A DNA stretch of 64,000 nt from Saccharibacillus sp. O23 (GCF_002205895.1 NZ_NJDE01000031.1:1-64000); one strand, 5' to 3'. Counted from the stretch's first letter, positions 18,642-27,742 are shown. A program made the numbers and translations. The notes: generated by a model from the letters alone, not told the origin.

Positions 18642-20042
18642 TCAGCCGGATTCCGATTCGAGGATGATCCGCATCTGCCGGGCCAGATTCTCGCCCATGC
18701 GGATATGTCCGTCGTCGGACGGATGGATCAGATCGCAGGACAAGCCGCCCGGATCGTCGAGAATCGTATAGCCTTCCAGCAGATGCAGAAATCCGTCGTG
18801 ATTCATTCTTCGCGTTTCTTCGCGCAGGATTTCGTTGAATAATAGATCTTGTTCGCGCGCTCTAGGCGATTCGCTCCCGAGCGTGGCGAAATTCGGATAG
18901 ATCGTCGTCAGAAAGATCGGTTTGTCGGGATGCGGGCCGTCGATCAGACGTTCCAGCGCATAACGCACCCGGCCGCGGAATTCGCGGCCGTCCATGCCGT
19001 CTCTCATATTGACGCCCAACTCGAGAAAAAGGATGCTCCAATCGCGCCGATCCGCGATCCAATCGATCAATTCGGGCTCGCATAGGCAGGAGCCGCTCAT
19101 GCCGAGGTTGTGCAGATCGAGTCCCAGCCGCCGGGCCGCCTGCTCGATATACGCCGAGCGGCTCTGTTCGCCGCCGTGCGTGATCGAGGAACCGTAGGCG
19201 AGCAGGCTCGCCGCCGGCAACTCGCCGGGTTCCGGCGGCCGTACAGCTTCGCCGAAAGCGTTCAGGCCGTAATACACGGCCTCGCCCCGGGCGAAGCGGA
19301 CGCGCCAGACATTCGGCGCGAACCCCGACGCCGACAGCTCGGCGGCGTCGGCGGTCCGAAGGCGCGGCGGCGCGGTCAGCCGCAGCACGGCAATCCGGCC
19401 GGCTTCCAGCCGGTGCTCGGAATGGAACATTCCGCCGCAGTACACGGCGACGGCACCATCCTGTGCCGGCAAAGCCAGAGTCACGTCCACGGTCTGCGAG
19501 GACGTGACGAAGCGCAGCTCGCAGCCGGTCGATTCGGCTGCGATAAAGCGCCCGCGCGCCCCCAGCCGCGCGCGGAGCGAAGCGGGGATGCGGCGGATGT
19601 AGACGCCGCCCGCAGGCGCCGGCTCCAATTCGGCCGCGCCGTGGAAAGCGACGCCGTCCCGAATCAGGACGGCCGGCACGGCACTCGGCTCCGCCAAACC
19701 GAACGCGGCCTGCGCCGCGTTTTCCGCGCGCAGGTTCAGCGATCCGTTCCCGCTCGCTGCCGCCGAATCGGCCTGGCTCGACTCGGTCTCGTCGCTTCCC
19801 GCACGCGGACTCCGCTTTCCGTTTCCGCTCGCCTCCGTCGAATCGGCCTGGCTCCACTCGGTCTCGTCGCTTCCCGCACGCGTACTCCGCTTTCCGTTCC
19901 CGCTCGCTGCCGCCGAATCGGCATCGCGCCGAAACTTCTCGCCGCTTGCCACGCGCAGAACCGGCGACCCTTCTCCTTTTTTCTCCGCTAAATCGTTATC
20001 GGGCAACTCGTCGTCCTTCCGAACTTCAGCCGCTTCATCCAT
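18642..20042 (-). CDS. SGNH-family hydrolase (probable polysaccharide esterase)
   Basis: 466 residues. The C-terminal half is an SGNH hydrolase: block I AYGSSITHGG with the nucleophile Ser, block III LGVNMRDGMD with the conserved Asn, and block V DLIHPSDDGH with the Asp/His pair. A beta-rich domain at about residues 105-260 precedes it. No signal peptide is visible. The first 100 residues are low-complexity and contain a 25-residue tandem repeat. The start overlaps the GH105 stop by 8 nt, and GGAGAA inside the GH105 gene serves as ribosome site, so the two are translationally coupled. Pairing with GH105 suggests deacetylation of rhamnogalacturonan oligosaccharides; this is inferred from context. 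Confidence 0.88.
   Translation of the reverse strand: MDEAAEVRKDDELPDNDLAEKKGEGSPVLRVASGEKFRRDADSAAASGNGKRSTRAGSDETEWSQADSTEASGNGKRSPRAGSDETESSQADSAAASGNGSLNLRAENAAQAAFGLAEPSAVPAVLIRDGVAFHGAAELEPAPAGGVYIRRIPASLRARLGARGRFIAAESTGCELRFVTSSQTVDVTLALPAQDGAVAVYCGGMFHSEHRLEAGRIAVLRLTAPPRLRTADAAELSASGFAPNVWRVRFARGEAVYYGLNAFGEAVRPPEPGELPAASLLAYGSSITHGGEQSRSAYIEQAARRLGLDLHNLGMSGSCLCEPELIDWIADRRDWSILFLELGVNMRDGMDGREFRGRVRYALERLIDGPHPDKPIFLTTIYPNFATLGSESPRAREQDLLFNEILREETRRMNHDGFLHLLEGYTILDDPGGLSCDLIHPSDDGHIRMGENLARQMRIILESESG
19745..19925. repeat. 75-bp in-frame tandem repeat in the SGNH gene
   Basis: About 2.6 units of 75 bp encode 25-residue repeats of the form S-x-x-ASGNGKRSxRAGSDETExSQAD. The copies are nearly identical at the DNA level, so the expansion is recent. 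It is in the low-complexity N-terminal segment and does not touch the catalytic domain. Confidence 0.8.
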
Positions 20043-21207
20043 CCGAACGTTCTCCTTCCGCGAGATATTCCGCCGCTTCCTGCCCGCTGCGCCCTGCGCG
20101 AGCCGCGTGCTCCGCTTCGTTTGCCGCCCCGAAACGCCCTCCGCCGTGCTTCGTCGCTTCCACGAGCAGCAGCAGCGCCATCGACTGGCCGTAAGGCATC
20201 GGGCAGATCGGAATATCGCGGTATTCTTGCAGCGTGCGCCCCATGCCCGTTCCGTAAGACACGCCCTGCACGACGCCGTCTTCGCCGATCTGCGACAGCA
20301 CGTAATCCAGCGCCCGCAGCGCCGAATCCCGATATTTTTCTTCCAGATAACCGCGACGATAAGCTTTTAACAAACCGTAAGCGAAAGCGGCCGTCGCCGA
20401 CGTTTCGAGATAAGAATCCGGCTCGTCGAGCAGCGTATGCCATGCGCCTTCCGGCGATTGCAGCTCCAACAGCTTGTCCGCTTGGCGTCGCAGCGACGAC
20501 AGCAGGAACATCCGCACGCCTTCGGGCTGCCGGGTCATATCGAGGTAATCGACCAATCCTGCCGTATACCACGAATTGCCGCGCGCCCACAGCGCTTTCG
20601 CGAAATGATGTCCGCCTTCGAGAAACGTCCATCCGTGGAAAAACAGCCCCGTCGCCGGGTCCGTCAAATATTTTAAATGCACCAGAAACTGCCGTACGCT
20701 CTCTTGGATACAGTTCTCGTCTTTCAGCAGCACGCCCATCCGGGCCACGAACAGCACGGTCATGTACAGCGTATCGTCCCAGAGCTGTCCGACGTTCGCG
20801 CTGCCGGTCACTTCGTGCTGGATGCCGCTTTCCGGCGTTCTCGGCATATCGTTCAGTACGTAATCCAGCCATTCCCGGCACAGATCGAGATAATCCGGCC
20901 GCCCGGTCTCTTCGGCGAGATAGGTCAAGGTGAGCATCGGGCACATCGTATTGACGTTCTTGTCCGGCAGTCCTTCCGCGATCCGCGCGTCGAACCAATC
21001 CGTCAGAAACTTGAGCAGCGCCCGGTCCTCCGTCTCGCGATAATAACCGTACAGCGCGAACAGCCCGACGCCCTGCGGCCATTCCCAGTTCTGCATCGAG
21101 ATAATGCCGATCGGAGCCGTTTCCCGAATCGAGCCTTTCATATCCTGCATGCGTGCGATGACCCGGCGGATCGTATGTTCCAGATTTTCTTCGGTAAGCG
21201 TTATCAT
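20035..21207 (-). CDS. Unsaturated rhamnogalacturonyl hydrolase (GH105, YteR/YesR type)
   Basis: 390 residues, the usual length for a cytoplasmic GH88/GH105 alpha6/alpha6-barrel enzyme. Recognisable motifs are IISMQNWEWPQGVGLFALY, GQLWDDTLYMTVLF (containing the aspartate used for vinyl-ether hydration), LFFHGWTF and ALWARGNSWYTAGLVDYL. It removes the unsaturated sugar left by rhamnogalacturonan lyases. The start has GAGGGGA upstream. A cre-like 14-mer overlaps codons 1-5. It opens a two-gene unit with the SGNH esterase. Confidence 0.92.
   Translation of the reverse strand: MITLTEENLEHTIRRVIARMQDMKGSIRETAPIGIISMQNWEWPQGVGLFALYGYYRETEDRALLKFLTDWFDARIAEGLPDKNVNTMCPMLTLTYLAEETGRPDYLDLCREWLDYVLNDMPRTPESGIQHEVTGSANVGQLWDDTLYMTVLFVARMGVLLKDENCIQESVRQFLVHLKYLTDPATGLFFHGWTFLEGGHHFAKALWARGNSWYTAGLVDYLDMTRQPEGVRMFLLSSLRRQADKLLELQSPEGAWHTLLDEPDSYLETSATAAFAYGLLKAYRRGYLEEKYRDSALRALDYVLSQIGEDGVVQGVSYGTGMGRTLQEYRDIPICPMPYGQSMALLLLVEATKHGGGRFGAANEAEHAARAGRSGQEAAEYLAEGERSDG
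21193..21206 (-). promoter_or_regulatory. cre-like site overlapping the GH105 start
   Basis: TGATAACGCTTACC matches the cre consensus at 12 of 14 positions and is identical at 13 of 14 to the site upstream of the transporter operon. It lies inside the first codons, where a bound CcpA could act as a roadblock. Part of the match may simply reflect the coding sequence. Confidence 0.35.
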
Positions 21208-21307
21208 AAACGAATTCCCCTCTTTTCGTGTGGTCTTCCCTGCGAGTGTAGGCTCCGTGTTCCGACGACGTAAATAGACAAGAATCGCGTTTATGCGCCT
21301 ATCCGCG

Positions 21308-21339
21308 AAAAAAGCCGCTTCCCTTGCAGGGAAGTCGGC
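21308..21339 (-). terminator. Terminator of the DeoR-family regulator gene
   Basis: On the minus strand, GCCGACTTCCC and GGGAAGCGGC form a stem with a 5-nt loop followed by six T. It lies about 90 nt after the regulator stop and before the GH105 gene, so it separates the two units. Confidence 0.8.
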
Positions 21340-21430
21340 CCGATCTTCAATAGGATGCCGCCGCGAGCGTAGGCCGAGAATGCAAGCTCGCCGAAATGCG
21401 ATTTAGGATTCGGCGTTCAAAAGAGACAAG

Positions 21431-22267
21431 TCATGAGCGAAGAGCATCCGTTTCTTCTGCCGGTTCCGTATTTTCGGTTCGGTCGACGCCTTCCGTTTCG
21501 GCAGCCTGTCCGCAGACCAGCGTCACGCCGCGCCCGCGCAGGAACGCGGTCCACTCTTCCGCCGGCGGCCGGTCCGTCACGACGAAGTCGATGTCTCCGA
21601 AATCGAACAGCCGGATAAACGCCAACCGGTCGAACTTGGAATGATCCGCCACGAGAATGACTTTGTTGGCCTGACGGCGCATCAGCAGCTTCAATTCGCT
21701 CTCGGCTTCGTTGGAATCGCAGATGCCGCCGTTCATCGACAGCGCTTTGCAGCCGAGCAGCGCCACGTCGGCGTTGTAGCGTTCGATCGTGCGCGCCGCG
21801 TCCGGGCCGACGAACGAACTGGTCGACGCGCCCAGCGTGCCGCCGGTGCCGATCAGCCGATGTCCCGACTGCTGAAGCGCGGACAGCGCCACCAGCGAGT
21901 TCGTGATCAACGTCAGATTCTCGCGCCGCTCGGCCGCCATCCGCAGCGCTTCGAACGCCGTCGAACTGGTATCCGCCATGATGCTGTCGCCGTCGTGGAT
22001 CAGTTCGAGCACCTGTTCGGCGATGATCCGCTTGGCTTCGAGATTCAGATCGTGCCGGCTCGCGTACGAAGGGTCGCGGTTGGTCGGCGCGCTGAGGACG
22101 GCTCCGCCGTAGTTTTTCTGCGCGACCCCTTCTTTCTCCAGCTTGTCGAGATCGCGGCGCACCGTCTCTTCCGACACGCCGAACGTCTGCGCAAGCGCCG
22201 ACACCTGCACCTTCTTGTTCCGATACAATTCGTTGACGATCCATTCCCGTCTTTGTTCCGCTTTCAT
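21431..22267 (-). CDS. DeoR/GlpR-family transcriptional regulator of the fucose operon
   Basis: About 278 residues. The N-terminal winged helix-turn-helix has the DeoR signature (VSALAQTFGVSEETVRRDLD), and the C-terminal sugar-phosphate-sensing domain has the usual GDSIMADTSSTAFEAL and LIGTGGTL motifs. The start is either the ATG at 22267 or the TTG one codon earlier; GGGAG lies upstream of both. It is divergent from fucI, and the 14-bp inverted repeat between them is its likely operator. Members of this family usually repress the operon and release on binding a phosphorylated intermediate, here plausibly L-fuculose 1-phosphate. Confidence 0.9.
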   Translation of the reverse strand: MKAEQRREWIVNELYRNKKVQVSALAQTFGVSEETVRRDLDKLEKEGVAQKNYGGAVLSAPTNRDPSYASRHDLNLEAKRIIAEQVLELIHDGDSIMADTSSTAFEALRMAAERRENLTLITNSLVALSALQQSGHRLIGTGGTLGASTSSFVGPDAARTIERYNADVALLGCKALSMNGGICDSNEAESELKLLMRRQANKVILVADHSKFDRLAFIRLFDFGDIDFVVTDRPPAEEWTAFLRGRGVTLVCGQAAETEGVDRTENTEPAEETDALRS

Positions 22268-22357
22268 CAAGCATCCGCTCCCATAGTCGTTTGTGTTCTA
22301 AAGCTAGCACGAAAACCGCAAAACCACAATAATTTTCTTTTTTAAAGCATTAAAAAT

Positions 22358-22400
22358 CATTAAAACCACAAAATATACCGATATTATTGTGGTTTTAATG
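22358..22400. promoter_or_regulatory. Inverted-repeat operator between regulator and fucI
   Basis: CATTAAAACCACAA and TTGTGGTTTTAATG are perfect 14-nt complements 15 nt apart. A further half-site, AAAACCACAAT, lies at about 22320-22330 toward the regulator gene. The right arm ends directly before the -35 of the fucI promoter, which suits repression by the divergent DeoR-type protein. Confidence 0.75.
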
Positions 22401-22429
22401 TTGACTTTGACCGATGATAAAACTAAGAT
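22401..22429 (+). promoter_or_regulatory. Sigma-A-type promoter for the fucose operon
   Basis: TTGACT at 22401-22406, a 17-nt spacer, and TAAGAT at 22424-22429, directly downstream of the operator. The leader to the fucI start is about 180 nt. Confidence 0.65.
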
Positions 22430-22503
22430 GAGATTAAACCCGGCGCATGTCCGTTTTGCGATTCTTTTCCCGAACGATTCCGGCGCGTTTCTTTTTATTT
22501 TTA

Positions 22504-22517
22504 TGAAAACGCATACT
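22504..22517 (+). promoter_or_regulatory. Putative CcpA cre site in the fucose operon leader
   Basis: TGAAAACGCATACT matches the cre consensus at 13 of 14 positions. It lies about 75 nt after the predicted -10, where CcpA would act as a transcription roadblock. Confidence 0.45.
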
Positions 22518-22617
22518 TAAAAACCTTACCTTTATTGTTGATAAGGTCATCCGCGCTTACGGAAAATTCGCCGAACGGGACTTCCCGGCAGCTCGATCCA
22601 TATAAAGGAGGAACGTC

Positions 22618-24402
22618 ATGTCATCCACAGCTCCAATCGCACAGCAGTATCCGAAAATCGGGATTCGCCCTACCATCGACGGAAGACGCAGAGGGGTACG
22701 CGAATCGTTGGAAGAACAAACGATGGGAATGGCGCGGCGCACGGCCGCTTTCTTGCAGGAGAATCTGCGTTACCCGGACGGTTCGCCGGTCGAATGCGTC
22801 ATCGCGGACAGCACGATCGGCGGCGTGGCGGAAGCTTCGGCGGCGGCGGCCAAGTTCAAACGCGAGAACGTCGGCGTCTCGATCACGGTCACGCCTTGCT
22901 GGTGCTACGGTTCGGAGACGATGGATATGGACGCTTCGATCCCGCACGCGGTCTGGGGCTTCAACGGCACGGAGCGTCCGGGCGCGGTCTATCTGGCGGC
23001 GGTTCTGTCGGCTTACGCGCAAAAAGGCATTCCGGCGTTCGGCATCTACGGCGAGGACGTGCAGGATTCCGGCAGCGAAGAAATTCCGCAGGACGTGCAG
23101 ACCAAACTGCTGCGTTTCGCCAAAGCCGCTCTGGCGGCCGCCATCATGCGGGGCAAAGCTTATCTCTCGATGGGTTCGGTCTCGATGGGCATCGCCGGTT
23201 CGATCGTGGACGAGACGCTGTTCCAACATTACTTGGGCATGCGCAACGAATACGTGGACATGTCGGAATTCATCCGCCGCGTCGAAGAAGAGATCTACGA
23301 CAAAGACGAATACGAGAAAGCGCTGGCTTGGACCAAAGAAAACTGCAAGCTGGGCGCGAACAATAACCCGGAGCATCTGATCATCAGCGACGAAGAACAA
23401 GCCAAGCAGTGGGAATTCGTGGTCAAAATGACGATCATCGCGCGCGACCTGATGGTCGGCAACCCGCGCCTTGCGGAGCTGGGCTTCGAAGAAGAAGCGA
23501 ACGGCCATTACGCGATCGCGGGCGGTTTCCAAGGCCAGCGCCAATGGACGGACCATTTCCCGAACGGCGACTTTATGGAGACGATCCTCAACTCCTCGTT
23601 CGACTGGAACGGCAAACGCGCGCCGTATATCGTGGCGACGGAGAACGACAGCCTGAACGGCGTCGTCATGCTGTTCAACCATCTGCTGACCGGCACGGCG
23701 CAGATCTTCGCGGACGTGCGCACGTTCTGGAGCCCGGCGGCCGTGGAACGCGTGACGGGACACAAGCTTTCGGGTCCTGCGGAAGGCGGCCTGCTGCATC
23801 TGATCAACTCCGGTTCGGCGGCGCTGGACGGAACGGGCGAGCAGGAGATCGACGGGAAGCCGGCGATTAAACCGTTCTGGGACGTGACGGACGAAGAAGT
23901 CTCGCGCACTTTGGAGAAAACGCTGTTCCGTCCGGCTTCGCAGGAGTATTTCCGCGGCGGCGGTTTCTCGACGGATTATCTGACGCGCGGCGGCATGCCG
24001 GTCACGATGGCCCGCCTCAATCTGGTCAAAGGACTCGGCCCGGTGCTTCAGCTCGCGGAAGGCTACACGGTCGATCTGCCGGAAGACGTGCACCGCACGC
24101 TCGACGAACGCACCGACCCGACTTGGCCGACGACGTGGTTCGCGCCGAAATTGACGGGCAAAGGCGCGTTCGCCAGCGTCTACGACGTGATGAACAACTG
24201 GGGCGCCAACCACGGCGCGATCAGCTACGGCCATATCGGCGCCGACCTGATCACGCTCGCGTCCATCCTGCGGATTCCGGTCAGCATGCATAACGTCGAG
24301 GAGCAGGACATCTTCCGCCCTCGCGTCTGGTCGCTGTTCGGCACGGACAATCTCGAAGCGGCGGACTATACCGCTTGCCGGAATTTCGGGCCTCTGTATT
24401 AG
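22618..24402 (+). CDS. fucI: L-fucose isomerase
   Basis: 594 residues, the normal family length. It converts L-fucose to L-fuculose using a divalent metal. Typical stretches are [20 protein letters not shown] at the N-terminus, [32 protein letters not shown], and [17 protein letters not shown], which parallels the E. coli enzyme. The C-terminal [19 protein letters not shown] carries the conserved His region near the active site. AAAGGAGG lies 7 nt before the ATG. It is the first gene of the fuc operon. Confidence 0.97.
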   Translation: MSSTAPIAQQYPKIGIRPTIDGRRRGVRESLEEQTMGMARRTAAFLQENLRYPDGSPVECVIADSTIGGVAEASAAAAKFKRENVGVSITVTPCWCYGSETMDMDASIPHAVWGFNGTERPGAVYLAAVLSAYAQKGIPAFGIYGEDVQDSGSEEIPQDVQTKLLRFAKAALAAAIMRGKAYLSMGSVSMGIAGSIVDETLFQHYLGMRNEYVDMSEFIRRVEEEIYDKDEYEKALAWTKENCKLGANNNPEHLIISDEEQAKQWEFVVKMTIIARDLMVGNPRLAELGFEEEANGHYAIAGGFQGQRQWTDHFPNGDFMETILNSSFDWNGKRAPYIVATENDSLNGVVMLFNHLLTGTAQIFADVRTFWSPAAVERVTGHKLSGPAEGGLLHLINSGSAALDGTGEQEIDGKPAIKPFWDVTDEEVSRTLEKTLFRPASQEYFRGGGFSTDYLTRGGMPVTMARLNLVKGLGPVLQLAEGYTVDLPEDVHRTLDERTDPTWPTTWFAPKLTGKGAFASVYDVMNNWGANHGAISYGHIGADLITLASILRIPVSMHNVEEQDIFRPRVWSLFGTDNLEAADYTACRNFGPLY

Positions 24403-24483
24403 GAGAACGAGTTACAGGTTCCGAAGGACGAATGCGGGAACGCGTCCGTTCTTCGGAAATTCATCGGAAAGCAGGGAACGCGC

Positions 24484-26337
24484 ATGAGTCCACACGCTCA
24501 TTCCAACGATCGGGACGAACAGGCTTCTCCGCAGCGGAATTCTTCTATTAAAAGGGTGCTGGCCGTCGACCTCGGCGCCAGCTCCGGGCGGGTGATGCTC
24601 GCGGACTTCGACGGCTCCGAACTGACGCTGCGCGAGATTCACCGCTTCGACAACGCGCCGGTCGAAGACGGCGGCGGACTGTATTGGGACGCCGACGCGC
24701 TGCTGGCGGAGATCAAAGCCGGAATTCGGCTGGCCGCCGCCGAAGGAGAACCGATCCTCAGCGTCGGCGTCGACACTTGGGGCGTCGACTACGGCTGGAT
24801 CGGGCATGACGGCAAGCTGCTGCGCCGTCCGCATCATTACCGCGACGCCCGCATGGCGCGGCATGCGGCAGAACTGGAGCGCCGACTGCCGCGCGGCGAG
24901 CAGTTCCGCTTGACCGGCAACCAGCCGGATACGATCAATACGGTCTATCAGCTCTTCGCGGATCTCGAAGAAGAACGGGAACTGCGCGAGCGCGCGGCGC
25001 GTTTCCTCATGATGCCGGACCTGTTCCATTACGAACTGTCCGGCGTCATGGCCGCGGAGCGCACGATCCTCAGCACCGGCGGCCTGCTGGCAGCCGGCGG
25101 CGACGTGCCCGCCGCCGAAGCGCTGGAGCGGCTGGGCATTCCCGCCGCTCTGCTGGCGCCGGTGGTGCCGTCCGGCACCGTGCTCGGCCAACTGCGGCCG
25201 GAGCTTCAGGCGGAGCTGGGCTGCGGCCCGCTGCGCGTCGTGGCCGGGGCTTCTCACGACACGGCTTCGGCCGTGGCGGCGGTGCCGTACGGCGCGTGGC
25301 GCGGGGATTCGGCGCTCGCGGCGCAGGCCGCTGAGGCAGCGGCGGACGGGCAGATTAAAGCGGATGAGTTCGCTCGGGAACCGGGCGAAACGGCGGACGC
25401 GGGTGCGGCGCGCACAGCAGAGCGCGCGGATTCGGTTGGAAGAGCAGCGCGCGAGGTCGCCGCAGAACCGGGCGAAACGGCTTTGGCCGCTGCCGGAAGC
25501 GCGTTCGAGCGCGGCGCGGCAGGCGGCGGTTCGGGGCGCGAGGTTGCGCGCGCGGTGTCGGACGACGATTCGGGGCGCGAGTTCGAGCGCGCGACATCGA
25601 ACGGCATTTCGGCGGCCTCCGACTCGGCCGCCGGGGAACCCGCCGCAGCCTTTATCAGCTGCGGCACCTGGTCCATCGCGGGGCTGGAGACCCCGCGGCC
25701 GGTCTTGAGCGAAGCCGCCTTAGCGCGCGGCTTCACCAACGAGGGCTGCTTCGGCGGCGGCAACCGCCTGCTGAAGAACATCACGGGCCTGTGGCTGCTT
25801 CAAGAATGCCGCAGGCACTGGAACGCCGAAGGCCATGGATTCAGCCACGCCGATCTCGCGGCGCTGGCCGAACAGGCCGGGCCTGCGGCCTCGCGGATCG
25901 ATCCGGACGATCCGCGCTTTGCCGCTCCGGGCGATATGCCGGAGCGGGTCAGGCAGTACTGCCGGGAGACCGCGCAGCCGGTGCCCGACAGCCCGGGCGA
26001 GATCGCGCGCGTCGTCGTCGAGAGCTTGGCCGATGCTTACGGCCGGGCGATCGACGAGCTGGAAGCGATCTCGGGCCGCGCGATCGCCGCGGTCCATCTC
26101 GTCGGCGGTGGCAGTCGCAACCGCCTGCTCTGCCGCTTGACGGCGGAGCGTACCCGCCGGCCGGTGATCGCCGGCCCGGTCGAAGCGAGCGCGGCAGGCA
26201 GCGCGCTCGTCCAACTGGCCGCGCTGGGCGAATCAGATTTCGCCCGCCGGGCGGAGATTATCGAGCGTTCGTTCGAACTCGAACGCTTCGAACCGCTCCC
26301 GCACGCCGAGGAGCATAAATCCCCCAGCCAATTCTGA
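24484..26337 (+). CDS. FGGY sugar kinase (L-fuculokinase/rhamnulokinase type) with a large insertion
   Basis: 617 residues, compared with about 480-500 usual. The N-terminal ATPase fold (VLAVDLGASSGRVMLADFDG) and VDTWGVDYGWIG follow the RhaB subgroup. GASHDTASAVAAVP ends the first conserved block, and the fold resumes with FISCGTWSIAGLETPRP and VHLVGGGSRNRLLC. Between them, about residues 275-387, is an in-frame low-complexity segment rich in Ala, Gly, Glu and Arg. Position between fucI and fucA points to L-fuculose phosphorylation, although the sequence looks closer to rhamnulokinases. Both substrates are possible. GCAGGGA precedes the start. Confidence 0.9.
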   Translation: MSPHAHSNDRDEQASPQRNSSIKRVLAVDLGASSGRVMLADFDGSELTLREIHRFDNAPVEDGGGLYWDADALLAEIKAGIRLAAAEGEPILSVGVDTWGVDYGWIGHDGKLLRRPHHYRDARMARHAAELERRLPRGEQFRLTGNQPDTINTVYQLFADLEEERELRERAARFLMMPDLFHYELSGVMAAERTILSTGGLLAAGGDVPAAEALERLGIPAALLAPVVPSGTVLGQLRPELQAELGCGPLRVVAGASHDTASAVAAVPYGAWRGDSALAAQAAEAAADGQIKADEFAREPGETADAGAARTAERADSVGRAAREVAAEPGETALAAAGSAFERGAAGGGSGREVARAVSDDDSGREFERATSNGISAASDSAAGEPAAAFISCGTWSIAGLETPRPVLSEAALARGFTNEGCFGGGNRLLKNITGLWLLQECRRHWNAEGHGFSHADLAALAEQAGPAASRIDPDDPRFAAPGDMPERVRQYCRETAQPVPDSPGEIARVVVESLADAYGRAIDELEAISGRAIAAVHLVGGGSRNRLLCRLTAERTRRPVIAGPVEASAAGSALVQLAALGESDFARRAEIIERSFELERFEPLPHAEEHKSPSQF

Positions 26338-26363
26338 AGTTCCAACAATCCGAAGTTAAAAAT

Positions 26364-26549
26364 GCTGACGATATGCACATATTTTCCGCCTAAATCAGGG
26401 GTCTGCCGTGAATTGTTGACGCAGCGTCAACAATACCGCCCCTTTCGGCTCTCTATTCGCATTTTTCGTCGAATTTTTTGACCAAATGCACACATTTTAT
26501 GAGATTCGCTCTTTTTCTACACGAAATGTTGACCAAACGCACGCATTTT
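26364..26549 (+). repeat. Three direct copies of a TTGACCAAAYGCACRCATTTT repeat
   Basis: Copies at about 26364-26385 (diverged), 26478-26498 and 26528-26549. The last two differ at only two positions over 20 nt. They share the order TGAC, an A-rich stretch, TGCAC or CGCAC, and CATTTT. Confidence 0.65.
26412..26434. promoter_or_regulatory. Perfect 23-bp palindrome
   Basis: ATTGTTGACGC and GCGTCAACAAT are perfect complements around a single central A. It may be an operator or a small hairpin between the kinase and aldolase genes. It contains TTGAC, as in the neighbouring direct repeats. Confidence 0.55.
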
Positions 26550-26626
26550 CAATTTGCTTTTGACCTTACCCGACCCAACCCGACCTGACCTGATCCTAAC
26601 GGGTCCAATCGAAAAGGAGAATTCCT

Positions 26627-27304
26627 ATGACCGTTCCTTATACCGTCGCCGACCCTGTCGAGCGCGAGCGCCTGCTTCGCCTGCAAATCTGCGATATCGG
26701 CCGCAATCTGTTTACCAAAGACTTCATCGCCGCCAACGACGGCAACATCTCCGCCCGCTTGTCCGACACGGAGATTCTCGCTTCCCCGACCGGCGTCAGC
26801 AAAGGCTATCTGGAGCCGCATATGCTGGTCAAAGTCAACCTGGACGGCGAGACCGTCGAAGCGGCCGAAGGCTATCGCCCGTCGACCGAAGTGAAGATGC
26901 ATCTGCGCGTCTACCGCGAATGTCCGGAGATGAACGGCGTCGTGCACGCGCACCCGCCTTACGCGACGGCTTTCGCCATTAAGGGCGAAGCGCTCGACAA
27001 GATGATGATGCCGGAATCGGTCATCGCGATGGGCGAGATCCCGCTCGCGCCGTACGGCACGCCTTCGACCGAAGAAATCCCCGATTCGATCATGCCGTTC
27101 CTCGGCAAGAAAACGGCCGTGCTGCTCGAAAGCCACGGCGCGCTGACTTGGGGCAAAAGCGTGATGGACGCCTACATGAACATGGAGCGTCTCGAATACA
27201 CAGCCAAGCTCACGTTCTTGACGCGCATGATCGGCGGCGAACGCGAACTGCCGCAGCATCGGATCGACGAACTGGTCGCGCTGCGTTCGTTTTACGGATT
27301 CTAG
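26627..27304 (+). CDS. fucA: L-fuculose-1-phosphate aldolase (class II)
   Basis: 225 residues. It splits L-fuculose 1-phosphate into dihydroxyacetone phosphate and L-lactaldehyde. The zinc-binding HAHPPYATAF motif is near residue 106, the substrate loop NDGNISARL near residue 40, and a third histidine lies in LLESHGALTWGKS. The length fits the family (about 215-230). AAAGGAGA precedes the start. It follows the kinase after a repeat-filled gap and is followed 15 nt later by fucU. Confidence 0.95.
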   Translation: MTVPYTVADPVERERLLRLQICDIGRNLFTKDFIAANDGNISARLSDTEILASPTGVSKGYLEPHMLVKVNLDGETVEAAEGYRPSTEVKMHLRVYRECPEMNGVVHAHPPYATAFAIKGEALDKMMMPESVIAMGEIPLAPYGTPSTEEIPDSIMPFLGKKTAVLLESHGALTWGKSVMDAYMNMERLEYTAKLTFLTRMIGGERELPQHRIDELVALRSFYGF

Positions 27305-27319
27305 AAGAGGAGCGACTCC

Positions 27320-27742
27320 ATGCTGAAAAAAATCCCGAAAATCCTCTCCCCCGACCTCGTTCACGCTCTGATGAAAATGGGCCACGGCGACGAGATCGTG
27401 CTGGCCGACGCCAATTTCCCGGGCCATTCGCTGCATGCCAACGTGATTCGCTGCGACGGCCTGTCGATCCCGCCGCTGCTGGACGCGATTCTGGAACTGC
27501 TGCCGCTTGATCCGTACGCGGATCATCAGGCGGCGCTGATGAGCGTCGTGCCCGGCGATCCCGTCGTGCCGACCGTCTGGGACGAATACCGCGCCATCGC
27601 CGCCCGCCATGACGCGTCCGCGCAGTTCGCGTTCGAAGAACGTTTCGCTTTCTACGAACGCGCCAAAAGCGCCTACGTCGTCGTCATGACCGGCGAAGAG
27701 GCGCTGTACGGCAATATCATCTTGAAAAAAGGCGTCATCTGA
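27320..27742 (+). CDS. fucU: L-fucose mutarotase (RbsD/FucU family)
   Basis: 140 residues, the family length. The motif MKMGHGDEIVLADANFP near the N-terminus contains the His/Asp pair typical of RbsD/FucU pyranases. It interconverts fucose anomers so that the isomerase receives its preferred form. AGAGGAG precedes the ATG. It ends the fuc operon, 49 nt before a strong bidirectional terminator. Confidence 0.95.
   Translation: MLKKIPKILSPDLVHALMKMGHGDEIVLADANFPGHSLHANVIRCDGLSIPPLLDAILELLPLDPYADHQAALMSVVPGDPVVPTVWDEYRAIAARHDASAQFAFEERFAFYERAKSAYVVVMTGEEALYGNIILKKGVI

Larger units (their letters stand above)
26338..26626. other. Repeat-bearing gap inside the fucose operon
   Basis: A gap of 289 nt between the kinase and the aldolase, much longer than a normal intra-operon gap. 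It is visibly AT-richer than the genes. It contains three copies of a TTGACCAAATGCAC-type repeat, a 23-bp palindrome, a run of GACC-type short repeats at about 26570-26595, and the AAAGGAGA ribosome site of the next gene. No gene is seen. Confidence 0.6.

Noticed and set aside
22621-24291. 556-codon minus-strand frame opposite fucI
   Set aside because: fucI is unambiguous.
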